Assembly (NCBI GenBank): GCA_965262705.1 | Contig: OZ253556.1 | Coordinates: forward strand, 1,674,001 to 1,738,000 | Length of the DNA: 64,000 nucleotides | DNA from: UJ101 sp965262705 | GTDB taxonomy: Bacteria; Bacteroidota; Bacteroidia; Flavobacteriales; UJ101 | Direction of reading: 5' to 3' | In this document: piece by piece, positions 9,587 to 16,569 of the stretch | Numbering within the stretch: position 1 is the first letter of the stretch | How the letters are laid out: each line of letters opens with the position of its first letter | The notes under the pieces: model-generated | The model's input: only the letters and a program-made list of their open reading frames with translations | Databases searched by the model: none | Told to the model about the DNA's origin: nothing | Translations under genes and position numbers: made by a program

Positions 9587-9984
9587 AAAGAGTAATTTTA
9601 TTGTTGATTTTATTGTTGTTTTCGTGTGATAATAGAAGTTGGATAACAGCTATAAAAGAAGATTATATCCCAATCGAAATAGAGGGAAGGATTAAGAAAG
9701 TAGAACTTTTTAAAGGATGTATGTATAGTCTAACTTTAGATGATAAAAATAAAAAATTTTTAGATATAAGTGGTGGTGGCTGTAAGGTGTTATCTCAATT
9801 AAAAGTAGGAGACTATTTTAAAAAGTTTGCCAATACAAATAAGTGTTTGGTAATAAGAAAAGATAGTATAATGTTTTTGAATTGTATTCGTTTTCGGAGA
9901 CAGGATAGAGATTCTCTTGGAAAAATAGCTGAATGGAATAAAAGTAGGATTAATAAATGGATTACAGTAAAAGCAGAAAAATAA
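9583..9984 (+). CDS. Putative immunity lipoprotein E, copy 1
   Basis: The 133-residue frame starting at 9583 overlaps the tip E stop by ATGA. A longer frame from 9505 exists but lies inside tip E in another frame. The N-terminus MKRVILLLILLLFSCDN is a clear lipoprotein signal with lipobox LLFSC. The mature part contains EIEGRIKKVELFKGCMYSL and ISGGGCKVLSQLKVGDYFKK, which looks like a small beta-rich domain. Lipoprotein anchoring suggests the partner toxin is met at the envelope. The same protein occurs in all three tandem copies. Confidence 0.65.
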   Translation: MKRVILLLILLLFSCDNRSWITAIKEDYIPIEIEGRIKKVELFKGCMYSLTLDDKNKKFLDISGGGCKVLSQLKVGDYFKKFANTNKCLVIRKDSIMFLNCIRFRRQDRDSLGKIAEWNKSRINKWITVKAEK

Positions 9985-10029
9985 GAAGAGAGATTTTGTT
10001 TTAGCTATTAGGTGTAGAAAGTTTCCGAA

Positions 10030-10749
10030 AGCGGTCTTAGTGGGGGCTTGGGCAGTGTAATTGCCGGCGGCGATTTCTGGAAAGGCGCAGAGCAAGGCGT
10101 AATTGCTACGGCATATAACCATGCGGTGCATGGGTTGTATAATAAGATTACGCAGGATAGTAAAAGCCCTTACGATGGGTATAGAAAAGACAAAAACGGC
10201 AATTATATACGAGTAGATAGTCGTGGTGGAGATAAAATAGATTACCTTTACGACGAAGAAGGAAATATAATAGCGAGTACGCCGGTATCGTTTACGGAGA
10301 TAGAAGTAGGCCCCTACCGTAGGACTTATGGGCAAGGGACTAAATATGTAAGCCCGGCATTATATGACCCGAGTTTTGATATATTTGCTTGGTGGGCAAG
10401 TGGTGAAGTATTAGGGGCAGCGCTTGTAAAGGCCTATAGATATTTGAGTGGGGTTGGGAGGGCCGCTAAGGGGGTAGGGAATGCATATAAGATTGCACAG
10501 GCTGGTGGAAAGCACGCTGGATTTCTGAAAAACTACGCTGGTAAAACTCCCGCACAAATTAATAAGGCAATTAATAGTTATCAAAAGGCTTCAAATATTC
10601 ACCTCGATAAAATAGGTAACCCTACCAAATATGTTCCTAACTGGAATACATTAAGACCAGGACACCAACAAAGTTTAATTCGGGGATGGCGAAATGAGGT
10701 TACCAATTTTGGAGAACAAATTCAAATATTACAAGGCATTCTTCGATAA
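10030..10749 (+). CDS. Displaced RHS C-terminal tip D, copy 2
   Basis: This copy keeps more pre-tip sequence than copy 1: it begins at SGGLSGGLGSVIAGGDFWKG after a stop at 10015-10017. The first usable start is TTG at 10048 (233 residues). It then continues with KITQDSKSPYDG, the YLYDEEGN linker and the same helical tip as copy 1. FWKG replaces the FWRG of the main gene. It overlaps immunity D copy 2 by one base. Confidence 0.6.
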   Translation, partial: SGLSGGLGSVIAGGDFWKGAEQGVIATAYNHAVHGLYNKITQDSKSPYDGYRKDKNGNYIRVDSRGGDKIDYLYDEEGNIIASTPVSFTEIEVGPYRRTYGQGTKYVSPALYDPSFDIFAWWASGEVLGAALVKAYRYLSGVGRAAKGVGNAYKIAQAGGKHAGFLKNYAGKTPAQINKAINSYQKASNIHLDKIGNPTKYVPNWNTLRPGHQQSLIRGWRNEVTNFGEQIQILQGILR

Positions 10750-10976
10750 TGGAAGCAATAGAATACTATTTAGAAGATACTTTAAGTCAATTGATTGATG
10801 AAGCGTTTGAAGAGAAGAAAAATGCTAAGAGTGAATTTGACGATGGTGTAGTCATTGGCTACTATCGAGTAATTTTAAGACTTTTAAACCAAGCGGAAGG
10901 GTTTGGAATTAAAGATAAGTTACCTGAAAAAATTCGTGATTTTAATCCAGAAGATTTATTAAGCACAGATTGCTAA
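10749..10976 (+). CDS. Putative immunity protein D, copy 2
   Basis: Protein identical to the 75-residue product at 8460, in the same TAATG overlap with its tip and followed by the same terminator. It lies 2,289 bp downstream of copy 1. Confidence 0.65.
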   Translation: MEAIEYYLEDTLSQLIDEAFEEKKNAKSEFDDGVVIGYYRVILRLLNQAEGFGIKDKLPEKIRDFNPEDLLSTDC

Positions 10977-10982
10977 AGAAGA

Positions 10983-11007
10983 AGCCTCGAATTAATCGGG
11001 GCTTTTT
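10983..11007 (+). terminator. Rho-independent terminator after immunity D, copy 2
   Basis: Same 8-bp stem, 5-base loop and T tract as at 8694. Confidence 0.8.
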
Positions 11008-11050
11008 CAGTCTGGCACAAACTGTAAAAGTTCTTCCAGCTCTTTATCAG

Positions 11051-11875
11051 TCAGGTTTTCTTTCTTCAGCTGCGGCAAGCGCTGTAGGCAGCGGGGTAGA
11101 CCACTTAGGAATAAATAGTGTAGCTTTGTATATAGCGGCAGAGATTGCCAGTGGCGGTCTTAGCGGGGGCTTGGGCAGTGTAATAGCCGGCGGCGATTTC
11201 TGGCGGGGCGCAGAGCAGGGAGTAATTGCTACGGCGTATAACCATGCGGTGCATGGGTTGTATAATAAGATTACGGAAAATAGCATGCCAGATGATATAC
11301 GTTTTAGAGATAGTAAAGGAAGGTTAATTGCAACCTACGCTACAGACAAAGCAGATGCAGATATTTATCTTCCTTTTAAAGATCCTTTAGCCTCTAATAT
11401 CAACTTAAATAAGATTTTAGGGAACATTGATTTAGAAGATTTAGATGCTATTGGTATAGGAGGAAATTGGGATTTCACCTTTGCGATGGGAGGAGGCGTA
11501 AGTTTAGAAGCAGTATATTTTTTAGATGGAAACAATAAAGGGCAATATCAAATTTACAGAACCAAGCGTCAAAACTTTGGGTTTAACGGAGGAGTAGGAG
11601 TATATGCTATTTTCGCAGATTACAAAGGAGGAGATAAAACCCTGAATTTTAATAGTTATACAGGACCTTCTTTCTCTGCTAGTGCAGGAATAAAAGGGCC
11701 TTGGATAGGTTCATATAGTAAATTTTGGGCACCTACAAAAGGTAATGAATCTATATTTGGAGGGAAATCTTTTTGGGATAATTCTAAGCGAATTTGGTCA
11801 GGTTACACTGTAGGCTTTGGTATAGGGGCAGGGGTACAGTGGAGCAGACAGAAAACAAAAATTTACAAAAGATGA
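11051..11875 (+). CDS. Displaced RHS C-terminal tip E, copy 2
   Basis: Translated sequence is identical to copy 1 at 8762, including the Gly-rich beta tip ending VQWSRQKTKIYKR. No dedicated start codon; the region begins in RHS pre-tip sequence just after the terminator. It overlaps the downstream lipoprotein gene by ATGA. Confidence 0.6.
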   Translation, partial: SGFLSSAAASAVGSGVDHLGINSVALYIAAEIASGGLSGGLGSVIAGGDFWRGAEQGVIATAYNHAVHGLYNKITENSMPDDIRFRDSKGRLIATYATDKADADIYLPFKDPLASNINLNKILGNIDLEDLDAIGIGGNWDFTFAMGGGVSLEAVYFLDGNNKGQYQIYRTKRQNFGFNGGVGVYAIFADYKGGDKTLNFNSYTGPSFSASAGIKGPWIGSYSKFWAPTKGNESIFGGKSFWDNSKRIWSGYTVGFGIGAGVQWSRQKTKIYKR

Positions 11876-12273
11876 AAAGAGTAATTTTATTGTTGATTTT
11901 ATTGTTGTTTTCGTGTGATAATAGAAGTTGGATAACAGCTATAAAAGAAGATTATATCCCAATCGAAATAGAGGGAAGGATTAAGAAAGTAGAACTTTTT
12001 AAAGGATGTATGTATAGTCTAACTTTAGATGATAAAAATAAAAAATTTTTAGATATAAGTGGTGGTGGCTGTAAGGTGTTATCTCAATTAAAAGTAGGAG
12101 ACTATTTTAAAAAGTTTGCCAATACAAATAAGTGTTTGGTAATAAGAAAAGATAGTATAATGTTTTTGAATTGTATTCGTTTTCGGAGACAGGATAGAGA
12201 TTCTCTTGGAAAAATAGCTGAATGGAATAAAAGTAGGATTAATAAATGGATTACAGTAAAAGCAGAAAAATAA
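11872..12273 (+). CDS. Putative immunity lipoprotein E, copy 2
   Basis: Identical protein to the lipoprotein at 9583 (signal MKRVILLLILLLFSC). Start chosen at the ATGA overlap rather than the longer frame from 11794, because the signal peptide then sits at the N-terminus. Confidence 0.65.
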   Translation: MKRVILLLILLLFSCDNRSWITAIKEDYIPIEIEGRIKKVELFKGCMYSLTLDDKNKKFLDISGGGCKVLSQLKVGDYFKKFANTNKCLVIRKDSIMFLNCIRFRRQDRDSLGKIAEWNKSRINKWITVKAEK

Positions 12274-12318
12274 GAAGAGAGATTTTGTTTTAGCTATTAG
12301 GTGTAGAAAGTTTCCGAA

Positions 12319-13038
12319 AGCGGTCTTAGTGGGGGCTTGGGCAGTGTAATTGCCGGCGGCGATTTCTGGAAAGGCGCAGAGCAAGGCGTAATTGCTACGG
12401 CATATAACCATGCGGTGCATGGGTTGTATAATAAGATTACGCAGGATAGTAAAAGCCCTTACGATGGGTATAGAAAAGACAAAAACGGCAATTATATACG
12501 AGTAGATAGTCGTGGGGGAGATAAAATAGATTACCTTTACGACGAAGAAGGAAATATAATAGCGAGTACGCCGGTATCGTTTACGGAGATAGAAGTAGGC
12601 CCCTACCGGAGAACGTACGGGCAAGGGACTAAGTATGTAAGCCCGGCATTATATGACCCGAGTTTTGATATATTTGCTTGGTGGGCAAGTGGTGAAGTAT
12701 TAGGGGCAGCGCTTGTAAAGGCCTATAGATATTTGAGTGGGGTTGGGAGGGCCGCTAAGGGGGTAGGGAATGCATATAAGATTGCACAGGCTGGTGGAAA
12801 GCACGCTGGATTTCTGAAAAACTACGCTGGTAAAACTCCCGCACAAATTAATAAGGCAATTAATAGTTATCAAAAGGCTTCAAATATTCACCTCGATAAA
12901 ATAGGTAACCCTACCAAATATGTTCCTAACTGGAATACATTAAGACCAGGACACCAACAAAGTTTAATTCGGGGATGGCGAAATGAGGTTACCAATTTTG
13001 GAGAACAAATTCAAATATTACAAGGCATTCTTCGATAA
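12319..13038 (+). CDS. Displaced RHS C-terminal tip D, copy 3
   Basis: Same structure as copy 2 (TTG candidate start at 12337, 233 residues, same protein). A short run of synonymous differences near 12609-12632 (CGGAGAACGTACGG) sets it apart from copies 1 and 2, which is consistent with a small conversion tract from another RHS copy. It overlaps immunity D copy 3 by one base. Confidence 0.6.
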   Translation, partial: SGLSGGLGSVIAGGDFWKGAEQGVIATAYNHAVHGLYNKITQDSKSPYDGYRKDKNGNYIRVDSRGGDKIDYLYDEEGNIIASTPVSFTEIEVGPYRRTYGQGTKYVSPALYDPSFDIFAWWASGEVLGAALVKAYRYLSGVGRAAKGVGNAYKIAQAGGKHAGFLKNYAGKTPAQINKAINSYQKASNIHLDKIGNPTKYVPNWNTLRPGHQQSLIRGWRNEVTNFGEQIQILQGILR

Positions 13039-13265
13039 TGGAAGCAATAGAATACTATTTAGAAGATACTTTAAGTCAATTGATTGATGAAGCGTTTGAA
13101 GAGAAGAAAAATGCTAAGAGTGAATTTGACGATGGTGTAGTCATTGGCTACTATCGAGTAATTTTAAGACTTTTAAACCAAGCGGAAGGGTTTGGAATTA
13201 AAGATAAGTTACCTGAAAAAATTCGTGATTTTAATCCAGAAGATTTATTAAGCACAGATTGCTAA
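13038..13265 (+). CDS. Putative immunity protein D, copy 3
   Basis: Third identical copy of the 75-residue acidic protein, again overlapping its tip by TAATG and followed by the terminator hairpin. Confidence 0.65.
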   Translation: MEAIEYYLEDTLSQLIDEAFEEKKNAKSEFDDGVVIGYYRVILRLLNQAEGFGIKDKLPEKIRDFNPEDLLSTDC

Positions 13266-13271
13266 AGAAGA

Positions 13272-13296
13272 AGCCTCGAATTAATCGGGGCTTTTT
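13272..13296 (+). terminator. Rho-independent terminator after immunity D, copy 3
   Basis: Same hairpin and T tract as at 8694 and 10983. Confidence 0.8.
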
Positions 13297-13339
13297 CAGT
13301 CTGGCACAAACTGTAAAAGTTCTTCCAGCTCTTTATCAG

Positions 13340-14164
13340 TCAGGTTTTCTTTCTTCAGCTGCGGCAAGCGCTGTAGGCAGCGGGGTAGACCACTTAGGAA
13401 TAAATAGTGTAGCTTTGTATATAGCGGCAGAAATTGCCAGTGGCGGTCTTAGCGGGGGCTTGGGCAGTGTAATAGCCGGCGGCGATTTCTGGCGGGGTGC
13501 AGAGCAGGGAGTAATTGCTACGGCATATAACCATGCGGTGCATGGGTTGTATAATAAGATTACGGAAAATAGCATGCCAGATGATATACGTTTTAGAGAT
13601 AGTAAAGGAAGGTTAATTGCAACCTACGCTACAGACAAAGCAGATGCAGATATTTATCTTCCTTTTAAAGATCCTTTAGCCTCTAATATCAACTTAAATA
13701 AGATTTTAGGGAACATTGATTTAGAAGATTTAGATGCTATTGGTATAGGAGGAAATTGGGATTTCACCTTTGCGATGGGAGGAGGCGTAAGTTTAGAAGC
13801 AGTATATTTTTTAGATGGAAACAATAAAGGGCAATATCAAATTTACAGAACCAAGCGTCAAAACTTTGGTGTTAACGGAGGAGTAGGAGTATATGCTATT
13901 TTCGCAGATTACAAAGGAGGAGATAAAACCCTGAATTTTAATAATTATACAGGGGTTTCTTTCTCTGTTAGTGCAGGAATAAAAGGGCCTTGGATAGGTT
14001 CATATAGTAAATTTTGGGCACCTATTCCAGGTAGTAAAAGTATATTTGGATGGAATTCTTTTCGCGATAACAATTTAAGGGCATGGTCGGGCTACACCGT
14101 AGGCTTTGGTTCAGGGGCAGGGATACAATGGAGTAGACAGAAAACAAAAATTTATAAAAGATGA
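13340..14164 (+). CDS. Displaced RHS C-terminal tip E, copy 3 (diverged end)
   Basis: The first two thirds match copies 1 and 2, but the last about 75 residues differ: NFGVNGG for NFGFNGG, NNYTGVSFSVSAG for NSYTGPSFSASAG, and IPGSKSIFGWNSFRDNNLRA in place of TKGNESIFGGKSFWDNSKRI. DNA differences cluster here while flanks remain identical, which points to an older allele or to conversion of copies 1 and 2. The lipoprotein that follows is unchanged. No dedicated start codon is visible. Confidence 0.6.
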   Translation, partial: SGFLSSAAASAVGSGVDHLGINSVALYIAAEIASGGLSGGLGSVIAGGDFWRGAEQGVIATAYNHAVHGLYNKITENSMPDDIRFRDSKGRLIATYATDKADADIYLPFKDPLASNINLNKILGNIDLEDLDAIGIGGNWDFTFAMGGGVSLEAVYFLDGNNKGQYQIYRTKRQNFGVNGGVGVYAIFADYKGGDKTLNFNNYTGVSFSVSAGIKGPWIGSYSKFWAPIPGSKSIFGWNSFRDNNLRAWSGYTVGFGSGAGIQWSRQKTKIYKR

Positions 14165-14562
14165 AAAGAGTAATTTTATTGTTGATTTTATTGTTGTTTT
14201 CGTGTGATAATAGAAGTTGGATAACAGCTATAAAAGAAGATTATATCCCAATCGAAATAGAGGGAAGGATTAAGAAAGTAGAACTTTTTAAAGGATGTAT
14301 GTATAGTCTAACTTTAGATGATAAAAATAAAAAATTTTTAGATATAAGTGGTGGTGGCTGTAAGGTGTTATCTCAATTAAAAGTAGGAGACTATTTTAAA
14401 AAGTTTGCCAATACAAATAAGTGTTTGGTAATAAGAAAAGATAGTATAATGTTTTTGAATTGTATTCGTTTTCGGAGACAGGATAGAGATTCTCTTGGAA
14501 AAATAGCTGAATGGAATAAAAGTAGGATTAATAAATGGATTACAGTAAAAGCAGAAAAATAA
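14161..14562 (+). CDS. Putative immunity lipoprotein E, copy 3
   Basis: Third copy of the 133-residue lipoprotein (lipobox LLFSC), same protein as copies 1 and 2 although the partner tip has diverged. ATGA overlap with tip E copy 3. Confidence 0.65.
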   Translation: MKRVILLLILLLFSCDNRSWITAIKEDYIPIEIEGRIKKVELFKGCMYSLTLDDKNKKFLDISGGGCKVLSQLKVGDYFKKFANTNKCLVIRKDSIMFLNCIRFRRQDRDSLGKIAEWNKSRINKWITVKAEK

Positions 14563-14607
14563 GAAGAGAGATTTTGTTTTAGCTATTAGGTGTAGAAAGT
14601 TTCCGAA

Positions 14608-15249
14608 AGCGGTCTTAGCGGGGGCTTGGGCAGTGTAATAGCCGGCGGCGATTTCTGGAAAGGCGCAGAGCAAGGCGTAATTGCTACGGCATATAACCAT
14701 GCGGTGCATGGGTTGTATAATAAGATTACGCTAGATGGCGGCCCAGGCGATGGAAAGGGGAAGAAAAAGGGAAAACCGACCAAAACAACGCCACAGTCTT
14801 CAAATATAAATGAAGAAGATTTTAATCCATGGACGGCAGCATGGGCGACAGTAGGCGTACTAGCTGCCGATGATGTTACGGGAATAGGAGCACTAGATGA
14901 TCTTGCTATTCCGATTGTATTGGCGGGTACTGCGGCTTATGATCTTAGCCAACGGGTGTATGTTACCTATATTTTGACTCATCCCAGTGGAAAAGTATAT
15001 ATAGGAAGAGCCAGCGGTTTTGGCAGCCCATACAAAGTAATGATGCGCCGTTATTATGGTCATCATATGCGTTCAAAAGGATATATAAATCCTGTACTAG
15101 ATAGAGCAGCACAAGGAGCAATAGGAGGGAAACAAGCTATTAAAGGTAGAGAGCAGCAGTTAATTGATTCTTACGGAGGAATTGGTAGTCCTAGTATAGG
15201 AAATCGTATTATAGGAGTTTCAAAATTCGGCATTGTTAAATTGAAATAG
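14608..15249 (+). CDS. Displaced RHS C-terminal tip F, GIY-YIG-like nuclease
   Basis: RHS homology starts at GGLSGGLGSVIAGGDFWKG; the TTG at 14626 is the only local start candidate. After KITLDGGPGDGKGKKK, the same linker as in the main gene, the tip reads ADDVTGIGALDDLAIP and then VYVTYILTHPSGKVYIGR, which fits the paired motif of GIY-YIG endonucleases with the Arg that follows. Further conserved-looking parts are RRYYGHHMRSKGY and IKGREQQLIDSYGG, where the Glu could be the metal ligand. Known family role: single-metal DNA cleavage. As a toxin it would attack DNA in the target cell. No immunity gene follows; an IS1-like element starts about 25 bp downstream. Confidence 0.65.
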   Translation, partial: SGLSGGLGSVIAGGDFWKGAEQGVIATAYNHAVHGLYNKITLDGGPGDGKGKKKGKPTKTTPQSSNINEEDFNPWTAAWATVGVLAADDVTGIGALDDLAIPIVLAGTAAYDLSQRVYVTYILTHPSGKVYIGRASGFGSPYKVMMRRYYGHHMRSKGYINPVLDRAAQGAIGGKQAIKGREQQLIDSYGGIGSPSIGNRIIGVSKFGIVKLK

Positions 15250-15255
15250 TTTTCA

Positions 15256-15263
15256 TATATTTG
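15256..15263 (+). promoter_or_regulatory. Candidate -7 element of the IS1-like transposase
   Basis: TATATTTG fits the Bacteroidota TAnnTTTG box, with ATTG 20 bp upstream as a weak -33 element. It lies 11 bp before the transposase ATG. Confidence 0.35.
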
Positions 15264-15274
15264 CATCAAAAAAA

Positions 15275-15955
15275 ATGGATTGTCCAAGATGTAAAAGTAG
15301 TTTAAAAACGAAAGATGGAATAGTTAAAGGCAGACAACGCTACAAGTGTAAATGTTGCGGTTATCGTTACACAGTGAAGCGTAAGTCGGATGTAAGATCT
15401 AGAAGAGTTAGGCGTTTAGCCTTGGAAATGTATTTGGAAGGCTTAGGTTTTCGTTCGATAGGAAGGATCTTAAAATAAGTCATGTAACGGTTTATTATTG
15501 GATTAAACGCTGGGGAGAAAAAGCGAATTTACCGGTTAGACCAACGCCTATTGAAATCGTTGGATTAGATAAGATGCACACGTATATAGGGTCAAAAAAA
15601 AATACGGTTGGATATGGATTGCTATTGATAATTGGGGAGAAAGTTTATCGATTTTGTCTATGGGAGCAGAGCAACGCAAACAGGGCTAAAACTTTGGAGT
15701 AAATTGAAAAATAAGCATATTGATAAATTTTGTAGTGATTACTGGAAAAGCTACCGTGAATTTATCCCTGAGCATAAACTTATGCAGTCAAAAGCAGAGC
15801 CCTTTACCGTTGAAGGATACAACAGTAGAATAAGACATTATTTAGCTCGCTTTAAAAGGAAAACTAAATGTTATAGCAAAGCAGAACATATGATAGAGAA
15901 ATCGTTAAAATTATTAATATTGAAGTTAAATAATGAACTAACTATGCTAATTTAA
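15275..15955 (+). pseudogene. IS1-family transposase, broken by frame changes
   Basis: The first frame (15275-15478) encodes a CxxC zinc ribbon (MDCPRCKSSLKTKDG, then CKCCGYRY) and a helix-turn-helix, as in InsA. The homology continues in the -1 frame (ISHVTVYYWIKRWGEKANLP) past an A-rich stretch at about 15468-15476, comparable to the programmed -1 shift of IS1 but with a poorer slippery site. Two more frame changes follow: in the A run at about 15594-15602, and near 15650 before FVYGSRATQTGLKLW. The C-terminal part ends in YSKAEHMIEKSLKLL. With three changes of frame the gene is probably inactive, unless some are sequence errors. It may have removed the immunity gene of tip F. Confidence 0.75.
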
Positions 15956-16021
15956 CAATACCAGATATTTTATATTCTGCAACTGCAAGTCAGCGCAAGC
16001 TAATGGTCTTATACTGTTTAA

Positions 16022-16282
16022 AAAGGTCTTGATATTATAATAGACGAAAGTATTTCTCCTTATAACAACGATATAGAATTTTTAAAAGAGTTTCTTAAAC
16101 ATGGCGTTAAAAATGAGCAAATTAAAGAATTAAAGAAACTTTTAAAAAATAATCAACAAAACAAAAAATCATCATGGCGAAAAGTTCTAAAATGGCTACC
16201 TTTATTTTTAGGAGAAGGATTGGTTAAAAATGCTCCTGCAATAATTAAATTTGTTCTAGAGAGACTTCATCATCCTCAATAG
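16022..16282 (+). pseudogene. Orphan C-terminal gene fragment, unknown
   Basis: An open frame without a start codon follows a stop at 16019-16021. It reads DIIIDESISPYNNDIEFLKE, then a charged helical stretch (NEQIKELKKLLKNNQQNKK) and a hydrophobic helix (WLPLFLGEGLVKNAPAIIKF), ending RLHHPQ. It looks like the last 85 residues of a gene cut off by the IS1-like insertion or a linked deletion. Its position after tip F makes a remnant of another cassette possible, but I do not recognise it. Confidence 0.4.
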
Positions 16283-16320
16283 AAGGCGTTCGGATGGATT
16301 AAAGCACGCCTTTAAAAAGT

Positions 16321-16510
16321 TGAGACCGTTGCAGAACAAATAAAAAAGTATGAAAAAGAAAGCATCTAACTTCAAACCACTTCCTTCTCAAAAAATTAAA
16401 ATCCTCCACACCCAAAAGGTTGCTCCAGTGTTTAATTTTTATCGAGCGTTGCATTTCGGTAAACTCAATACAAGCATTTCTTTGTTCGCGTGCTTTTTGC
16501 AACGGTCTCA
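16321..16510. mobile_element. MITE-like element, copy 1
   Basis: Complete element with inverted ends GAGACCGTTGCAG and TTGCAACGGTCTC. The interior has the family core with AAAAAATTAAAATCC and TTTAATTTTTATCG, which are partly self-complementary. No target duplication is evident. It lies between the fragment at 16022 and the dnaK terminator. Confidence 0.85.
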
Positions 16511-16513
16511 ATA

Positions 16514-16544
16514 TAAAAAAATCCGTTTGATTTTGTCAAACGGA
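16514..16544 (-). terminator. Rho-independent terminator of dnaK
   Basis: A perfect 9-bp stem TCCGTTTGA/TCAAACGGA with a 5-base loop; read on the minus strand it is followed by a T tract (A run 16514-16521 on the plus strand). It lies 26 bp beyond the dnaK stop. Confidence 0.85.
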
Positions 16545-16569
16545 CCTTTTCGCTATGAAAAATTATTTT

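Larger units (their letters stand above)
7933..14727 (+). repeat. 2,289-bp unit repeated three times in tandem (toxin/immunity cassettes D and E)
   Basis: Equivalent points recur exactly 2,289 bp apart, for example immunity D starts at 8460, 10749 and 13038, and the E lipoprotein at 9583, 11872 and 14161. Copies run approximately 7933-10221, 10222-12510 and 12511-14727, the third ending where tip F sequence begins. Copies 1 and 2 are close to identical; copy 3 differs in the end of tip E. Copy 2 also carries a short divergent patch near 12610 (CCGGAGAACGTACGG against CCGTAGGACTTATGG). The unit length is a multiple of three. Unequal crossing-over between shared pre-tip segments is the likely origin. 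Confidence 0.92.

Noticed and set aside
16350..16510. Open frame MKKKASNFKPLPSQ... running through MITE copies
   Set aside because: It is broken by frame changes in most other copies (18588, 35653, 49317), so the element is not protein-coding.
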